Part shown: positions 58,034-64,000 of the stretch, piece after piece
How positions within the stretch are numbered: position 1 is the stretch's first letter
How the letters are laid out: each line of letters begins with the position of its first letter
Origin: Vesta saturnalis
Taxonomy: Eukaryota > Arthropoda > Insecta > Coleoptera > Lampyridae
Assembly: GCA_036346205.1 (NCBI GenBank)
Contig: JARFJB010000902.1
Location: 3,061,001-3,125,000 of the forward strand
Reading direction: 5' to 3'
DNA: 64,000 nt
Translations under genes and position numbers: made by a program
Notes under the pieces: generated by a model
What the model was told of the DNA's origin: nothing
Databases searched by the model: none
The model's input: only the letters and a program-made list of their open reading frames with translations

Positions 58034-58555
58034 CAACTGTTCTTCGTCTACCAAAGAAAAAACTAAAAATAGGTACTTTTCGTACTGTTGTCTTGACTTT
58101 GTAGGTAACAAATTTAAAGAAACATTGCTAGCTTCTTCTTACAAGTCTAGTGGAATACTCGTAAATTCTTCAGCACTGTCTGAATTACTATTCATTTTCA
58201 CTAATTCGCACTATCACAACTTTTCAGAATCAGAACGTATTATTATTTTACAGTTTTGTTCTCTTGATTCCAGACTTTGATAACTGACGTTTAATGAAAA
58301 TTTATGTGACAGTCAAAGGCGTCTAGATAGTGAAAAACTACAAAATCGTGTTGTGTCATATTTTTAGGGTTGGTATGATTCATTTTCACATATGGTAGGC
58401 GCAAAAATAATTAACGTCATTTATTAACGTATAAACACTAACTCAATAGGATATAGAGCGCTTATCTTTCCAAAGTAAAATATCCAAAAATTTTACAAAA
58501 TATTGAATAAAAATGGCTATTAAAGAATACAGGAGTCTTTAAAGTTGGTGATGTA
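58034..58555. other. Intergenic, nothing recognised
   Basis: A frame at 58026-58280 (Ser-rich, no ATG at its start) shows no known motif. 'gtgttgtgtcata' near 58352 may be another copy of the hairpin element's end. Confidence 0.35.
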
Positions 58556-58561
58556 AATGTC

Positions 58562-59790
58562 AAATATCTGATGTGGGACACCACACGACCTTCCAACCTA
58601 CAAGGTGGGAATTAAAAGAAATTAAATAATTTTAATAACATCTTCCTTAGGATAATTATGCAACCTCCTTTATAAGAAGTTCATTACCAAAACAGGCAAC
58701 ATTGTAAACGCAAAAACAATAGTCAAACAGAAGTTTAAAACTTCAAGACATACAGAGGTTAATAGACATCTAGATGCTAACTTAAATCAAAGGAAATGAA
58801 ATAATTTTAATTTCAATTATTTTTAGGATAACTATACAACCTCTTTTATATACGTTCTTAACGAAAACAGGCAACATTGTACAAACAAAAACAGTAATCT
58901 ATGCCAGAATGACGTTTAAAACTTCATGTCAGATAGAGATTAATAGACATAAATACATGTTAACTTAAAAAATATCTGGTGTAGAACACCACGCGATCTT
59001 CCAACCTATAATACGGAAATTAAAATAAATGAAATAACTTTAATAACATTTTTTTTTTTGGATAATTATTCATCCCCTTTTATAAGGACTTCATTACGAA
59101 AATAGGCAACATTGTAAATGTAAAAACAATAATCCATGTCAAACAGAAGTTTAAAACTTCATGACATACAAAGATTAATAGACATCCAGATGTTAACTTA
59201 AATCAAAAGAAATTAAATAATTTTAATTTAAATTATTTTTAGGATAACTATGCAACCTCTTTTTTATACGTTCATAACGAAAACAGGCAACATTGTAAAA
59301 CCAAAAACAATAATTTTTACCAGAATGACGTTTAAAACTTCACGATAGATAGACATTAATAGACATAAATACATGTTAAGTTAAAAAAATATCTGTTGTA
59401 GAAACCCACACGACCTTCCAACTTACAAGACGTAAACTAGAAGAAGTAAAATAATTTTAATAACATTTTTTTAGGATACTTGTGCAACGTCTTTTATAAG
59501 AAGTTCATTACGAAAATAGGGAACATTGTAAACGCAAAAACAGTAATCTAAGTCAAACAGAACTTTAAATCTTCATGACAGATAGAGGTTAATAGACATC
59601 TCGATGCTAACTTAAAAGAATAGAAATAATTTGAATTATAATTTTTTTAGAATAACTGTGCAACCTCTTGTTTTCATAACGAAAACAGGCAACATTGTAA
59701 CAACAACAATAATCAATGTCAGAATGACGTTTAAAACTTCATGTCAAATAAATGCATGATAACGTAAAAAAAATTCCAAAGCCACCCGCT
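58562..59790. repeat. Dimeric tandem repeat (about three ~410-bp units)
   Basis: 'ttccaacctac/ta' recurs at 58591, 58999 and 59416, spacing 408 and 417 bp. Within each unit two related halves are seen: 'caggcaacattgta' occurs near 58695, 58867, 59105 and 59285 and, degraded, near 59520 and 59685. 'taatagacat' follows in every half. The pattern is a higher-order repeat of two diverged ~200-bp monomers, AT-rich and satellite-like. Confidence 0.85.
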
Positions 59791-60260
59791 TCTATAAAAA
59801 TATCAATAACACAGTTTCAGCATTTTCAGTCATAATTATTTAATTTTTACATTTATTTCGCTTTACATTAAAAAACTTTATAAAGCAAATTTATGTAAAA
59901 TTAAATTTTCTTTAAAAAATTCGTCTACACTTTTTTTTATAAAATTAATGGTTATTCACATAATGAAAAAAAATTGAATTAACACTTAAATTCTACCTTA
60001 TTGATTTGTTTGCCACTAAATTACGCATCATTTCAAAAAAATTGCGTAGAACATAATTAATCGATGTATAAGGTCTATATGTAGGTATTTTTATGTCCAT
60101 GAAATACGCAGCTGTTTTAGGAATATTTGATAAAAACCAATAACTGCCCCTAGCAAACCCCCTCTCCGAGGCAGAATTTCTCCCAAAATCCAATCAGCTC
60201 TAATCCAAATGAAAACAAGCTTAAATACAAAGTTTTAAGTACGTAACTATTTTTGTTCTG
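59791..60260. other. AT-rich intergenic, nothing recognised
   Basis: The minus frame at 60193-59993 has no recognisable family match. Confidence 0.4.
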
Positions 60261-60269
60261 GAGTTATCG

Positions 60270-60472
60270 CACACGCACAAGTACACGCACACGCACACGC
60301 ACACGCACGCGCACGCGCACGCGCACGCGCACGCGCACGCGCACACGGACACGCACACGCACACTCACACTCACACTCACACTCACACTCACACTCACAC
60401 TCACACTCACACTCACACTCACACTCACACTCACACTCACACTCACACTCACACTCACACTCACACGCACAC
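60270..60472. repeat. CACACG / CGCACG / CACACT hexanucleotide array
   Basis: A block of CACACG units, then CGCACG, then about 18 CACACT units. Long frames across it (Thr-Arg, Thr-Leu, Cys-Glu, Ser-Val repeats) are artefacts. Confidence 0.95.
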
Positions 60473-60575
60473 AAGCGGGCATAAAGGATACGTTATTATA
60501 CAAGTGGTCGAAAAGATTTATTTTCGCAATTTTTACCAGACGCCAGCTGAAAAAGTTTATGGTGGTAAACCAGTA

Positions 60576-60590
60576 TTAACCCTTGAAGTC
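60576..60590 (+). mobile_element. Candidate piggyBac-type left end (TTAA-CCCTTGAAG)
   Basis: TTAA followed by CCCTTGAAGTC and a C/G-balanced subterminal stretch to about 60640, in the style of piggyBac termini. No transposase or right end was identified in the following 3 kb. Confidence 0.35.
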
Positions 60591-60599
60591 TGACGTACC

Positions 60600-63280
60600 A
60601 GAATATATACGGCATCTCAAGTGCCCTTTAAAGTCCGATCTGGCCAAAAAAAAATAAGACCAAGACGTATAGGGGTGGCAAGTCGTTTCTAGAAATAGTG
60701 AATACTGACCAAAAAGAATTAATTAAAAATCAACTAATAAAGTTTAGACATTTTTCCGGGTAGACCGGAATTGTTTCCTAAATTATGCAGAAAGGGAAAA
60801 TGGCAAGTGGTTATGACGTTTTGATTCTAAGAAAAAGAACGAGCGTAATGATTTGTTGACCATTCTAGAACGCCGTAGGTTGTTAAATCAAGCACTAAAG
60901 TTTTTACTTGTTTTACGTCATTTTGATTTGCAATATTACTGGAGCACATCGGCTCAATAGTTAAATGTCTTTGATCTTATAAAATTGAAAAGCACTAATT
61001 GAAACACTTGGTCTAAATAGAAAAAGTACTATTATAGTGAAAGACTTCGTCGATGTAGCATTTTTAATACATATGAAAAATATGCATCTCTAGAATATGC
61101 GTGAATTTAACAAAACGCAACGTATATCACGTCTGTGAGTGATATTGACAGTAATTTAAATTTTATTTTAACAAAGCTATAAATGTCCATCTTATACGAT
61201 ACTTACCAATTCACAAAATTAAAAAAGTTAATTGACGGACCCTATTGGGCTAAGTTTATTTAATTTACTGGTTTTTTCAAAGGGGAAGTTCGAGGTTTGT
61301 GGGTGTTCTCATATTGCATGCCTTTATACGGGAACCATTTATTCTTTCACTGGGGATAGACGTCGTTTGGGACTGCCCCAAGGGTAGCTATAAAATGATG
61401 GTGGTAGTGGTGGAAGAACTAAATGTTATCGGGTGAATTTCTTACCTCGGGACGGATGTATAAGGTATTTAAACCGTTCGGAACGATTAGTTTACTGGAA
61501 TATCTTTATTTTTGTACAAGTACGCTGGATAAACTAAACGTTTGATGTAGTCTGGTATTAAAAAATACTTCATATAGGAATATTACTTTAATCTGGTCTT
61601 TATCTCGAAGTACGATACAGGAAGGATTTGGATTTAAGCTTTCAGAAAAAAGGATTACAAAACGGGCAATTACGTGAAGTGAGGGAACTTTAATACTCAT
61701 TTTTGTTTACGTAATTTCTAAGGTCTGTAACTTTAGGACAGGAAGTAATTGTTTACACCCTGGTCTAGGCCTAGGGCGGCGTCTAAGTGTGTTTTGTGTG
61801 CATATTTGTAGGTAACGTCCACTAGTAGACATGGGCAGTCAGCCCCGCTGCCCTTTCCGGTAGACACTGTGGGGCCAGCAGGATTTCGGCAAACAGCTTT
61901 TATGTCCGATTGTGTAAGACACCGAGTATTAAACTCCCGCCGCTACGTTCTCCACAGGTGGGTTTGTAGGTGTTGTAGAAATAATTACGAAAGCGAATGT
62001 GAGCGACATCCGTGAATGGTGCACAGGAAAATTCGAGAAGGGATTCGGATATAGTCCTTCTCAGTAGCGTGCCTTGTGCTTAAATAAGAAGTGAAATTAA
62101 AGGGGACATAGAAAAAGCTCAACATTTTCGTATCGACGTCGGAGGGAATACAATTGCAAATAAAATCGGCTCTTTATACCATGTAAGTAATATTGAAAAG
62201 TAATAAGAGTGTATCTGAATTTCACGCGCTATATGTATATACATAACACTACACAGATTTCGTACATTTATAATTTACGTACATTCTTTTGACTTTTTTC
62301 TCGACCAGTTGCAGGGTACTTACCAATATCATATCGTAATACACTATAAATATTGTGGAACCCTGTTTTTACCATCCATATTTAACAGCGTCTTTTGTCA
62401 TTAAAATTTTCTCTAGTAGTTAAGTTTGCCATGTTGAATGGGGATCGATTTAAATATTAAAAGTTTATAGGTTGTCTGTGAAGTTTGTTTGGTTCAGCAT
62501 TGTGCAAATTTCTGGAACTTAAGTTATTGGCGATGATATATAATTGTAACCCCTTTGGGCTGCAGTTATTTTTATTATGCTTAACCACGGCTATAGGACA
62601 AAATATAAGGGTGGGCGTAATTTCCTTTATATAGGGCTGATTAACTACTATCTGAGGTTTCAATCTAACCAATAATCAGAAAAAGGTTTTATACATATAT
62701 CGTCGTATACTTTTATAACACTAATTATGTACACTTATACCAAGACAATAACAGCGAAACAAAAACTCTAAACCAAAATAATACGAAAAATTCCTTTGGC
62801 TCTACTTCAAACAAAAGTAAATAAATTAAACGGACGCTCCTTGGATTTTGCTATCCGTGCGACTTTCCATCCACTCGAGCACTCAAACTCATCTCATTAC
62901 GGTGGCTGAGAAAAGAATATTAACGAATATTAACTTTAATTTTTTGAATTTATTTCTTGTGGTTATCGGCGTTTTATTGATAAAACGAAAACGATAATTG
63001 TTATGTAACACTAATCAGTTAATTGAAATTTAATTAGTTCAAAATTTGAAGTTTGTGTTATTTCATTGGTTGATGGGATTAGGTTGACATATGTATACAG
63101 TAATCATAATAATTTAGCAGGTTGGCATAAACAGGAATTAAATTACCTATATGAAAATATAGAGTGAAGAAAGCGAGTTTACATTTGTTTGATTTAAGTA
63201 GTCTAAGTTAAAAAACCGCTGCCAAATTATCTGCCATAATGCTTTCTCATATATGTAAATAAATGACTTCAAAGCTCACA
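60600..63280. other. Intergenic, nothing firmly recognised
   Basis: No coding frame with a known motif. 61250-62060 is less AT-rich than the rest, with scattered broken frames. No identity assigned. Confidence 0.4.
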
Positions 63281-63289
63281 ATACCTGAA

Positions 63290-63720
63290 TTTGAATCATA
63301 TCGGTTTTTAATACGATAATTCCCCATTTTTGATCCGCCATTTTGAATTTTTTTAATTTTGACAAATGATTTATTGTTAGCGATCTTATAAACCCCCAAT
63401 ACCCGACTTTCAAAAAAGTTTGCACCCTGAAAACGGTGCGCTACTGGCAGTTTTAAATTTTTTTTTTAGATAATGTTTTACAAACTAACAAAGTTGCGAA
63501 TTTAATCATTAGTCCATAGTACGTGACTTTTAGTCATATGGGATTTTAAACAAGATAATCACCCATTTTTGAATCGCCATTTTGAATTTTTTAATTGTGA
63601 CAAATGATTTATGCTTACCGATCATAAAACCACCAATACTAGACTTTAAAAAAAATCTATTGATAAATTAAAAAATGCGCGCCACTTATTATATATTTTT
63701 TTATTTTGAAATTATTATAT
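63290..63720. repeat. Tandem duplication, ~239-bp unit, two diverged copies
   Basis: 'cccatttttga.tcgccattttgaatt' occurs at 63323 and 63562. 'gacaaatgatttat' and 'gactttaaaaaa'-like words follow at the same spacing. Non-coding. Confidence 0.7.
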
Positions 63721-63734
63721 TTTTGTACCTAATT

Positions 63735-64000
63735 TCATATTGATAGCTTAATGGTTCAAATCCCGCGTACACACAGATGGTATCAAAGAATATAATTCAG
63801 CAGCACAATAGCCATTGTAAATACAAAGAAAGAACTGAAACTTTTCCTCTATACTCAAGGGACTGTATGCCAGACGTTAAGGACGGGTCATTTATAAGCC
63901 TAAACTCTCTTCCTTAATTACGGCTAACTTAAATCGGAGAACTATATTCTAGATGAAGTAGACTTTGGGCCTACAGGAGAAAGAATTGTCGCGAGGTAAA
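63735..64000 (-). pseudogene. LINE ORF2 C-terminal fragment, cut by the window end
   Basis: Read on the minus strand, 'LINDPSLTSGIQSLEYR' and 'CAAELYSLIPSVCTR' match the C-terminal end of jockey/CR1-like ORF2. The DNA is similar to 30690-30920. The region is broken by frameshifts. The remaining RT lies beyond the window. Confidence 0.6.

Noticed and set aside
58562..59790. CRISPR-like array
   Set aside because: Repeats are ~200/410 bp, diverged and AT-rich in a eukaryotic context; there are no short direct repeats with unique spacers.
60247..60579. Frames of Thr-Arg, Thr-Leu, Cys-Glu and Ser-Val repeats
   Set aside because: Artefacts of the CACACG/CACACT array.
61250..61480. Possible piggyBac-like fragments in broken plus-strand frames
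   Set aside because: Only loose likeness; no catalytic Asp motif could be placed.

Overview
The window looks like a nuclear chromosome segment from an arthropod, most likely an insect. It is AT-rich and contains intron-bearing genes, long (TA)n tracts and a dense mix of eukaryotic transposable elements: Penelope-like, jockey/CR1/RTE-like LINE, Ty3/gypsy, BEL/Pao, mariner, piggyBac, pogo/jerky-type, P-element/THAP and Maverick/Polinton. There is no sign of bacterial gene organisation. The two ~50-nt introns in the one clearly intact gene fit a beetle somewhat better than a bug, but the order cannot be fixed from this sequence alone.

The one convincing host gene is on the minus strand at 14805-15967. 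Three exons with consensus splice sites give a 354-residue protein of the isoprenyl diphosphate synthase fold. It keeps the first aspartate-rich motif (DDFMD). The IPP-binding positions, the second aspartate-rich motif (NDMWD) and the basic C-terminus are changed, which is the pattern expected of an insect terpene synthase derived from farnesyl diphosphate synthase. A second possible host exon, with a mitochondrial-type presequence, lies at 29272-29449 (minus).

Region by region: 1-9.3 kb holds Penelope relics, a 2.6-kb mariner of the DD41D type with ~680-bp inverted termini sitting in (TA)n on both sides, and a broken piggyBac. 9.3-14.4 kb is a gene desert with a more GC-balanced block. 14.4-16 kb holds a BEL/Pao scrap and the terpene-synthase-like gene. 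16-32 kb is LINE relics, a pogo/jerky-like relic, an 800-bp hexanucleotide array and several foldback elements, two of them carrying hammerhead-ribozyme-like Penelope termini. 32.2-38.8 kb is one gypsy element in which gag was joined to integrase by deletion and the joined block was then tandemly duplicated. 40.7-50.2 kb contains a LINE relic, an 846-bp inverted-terminus element with a tRNA-like core, and a P-element-like THAP transposase gene split by a 4.75-kb mariner-type insertion.

50.2-56.0 kb is a decayed Maverick/Polinton carrying virus-like genes. Major capsid, penton-like and phospholipase A2/core genes lie on the minus strand. The packaging ATPase, two unnamed conserved ORFs and a retrovirus-type integrase lie on the plus strand. 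All the larger genes carry breaks, and no protein-primed DNA polymerase B gene is visible. 56-64 kb is mostly non-coding: a GC-rich hairpin element, a dimeric ~410-bp tandem repeat, CACACG/CACACT arrays, a short tandem duplication and a final LINE fragment running off the window edge.
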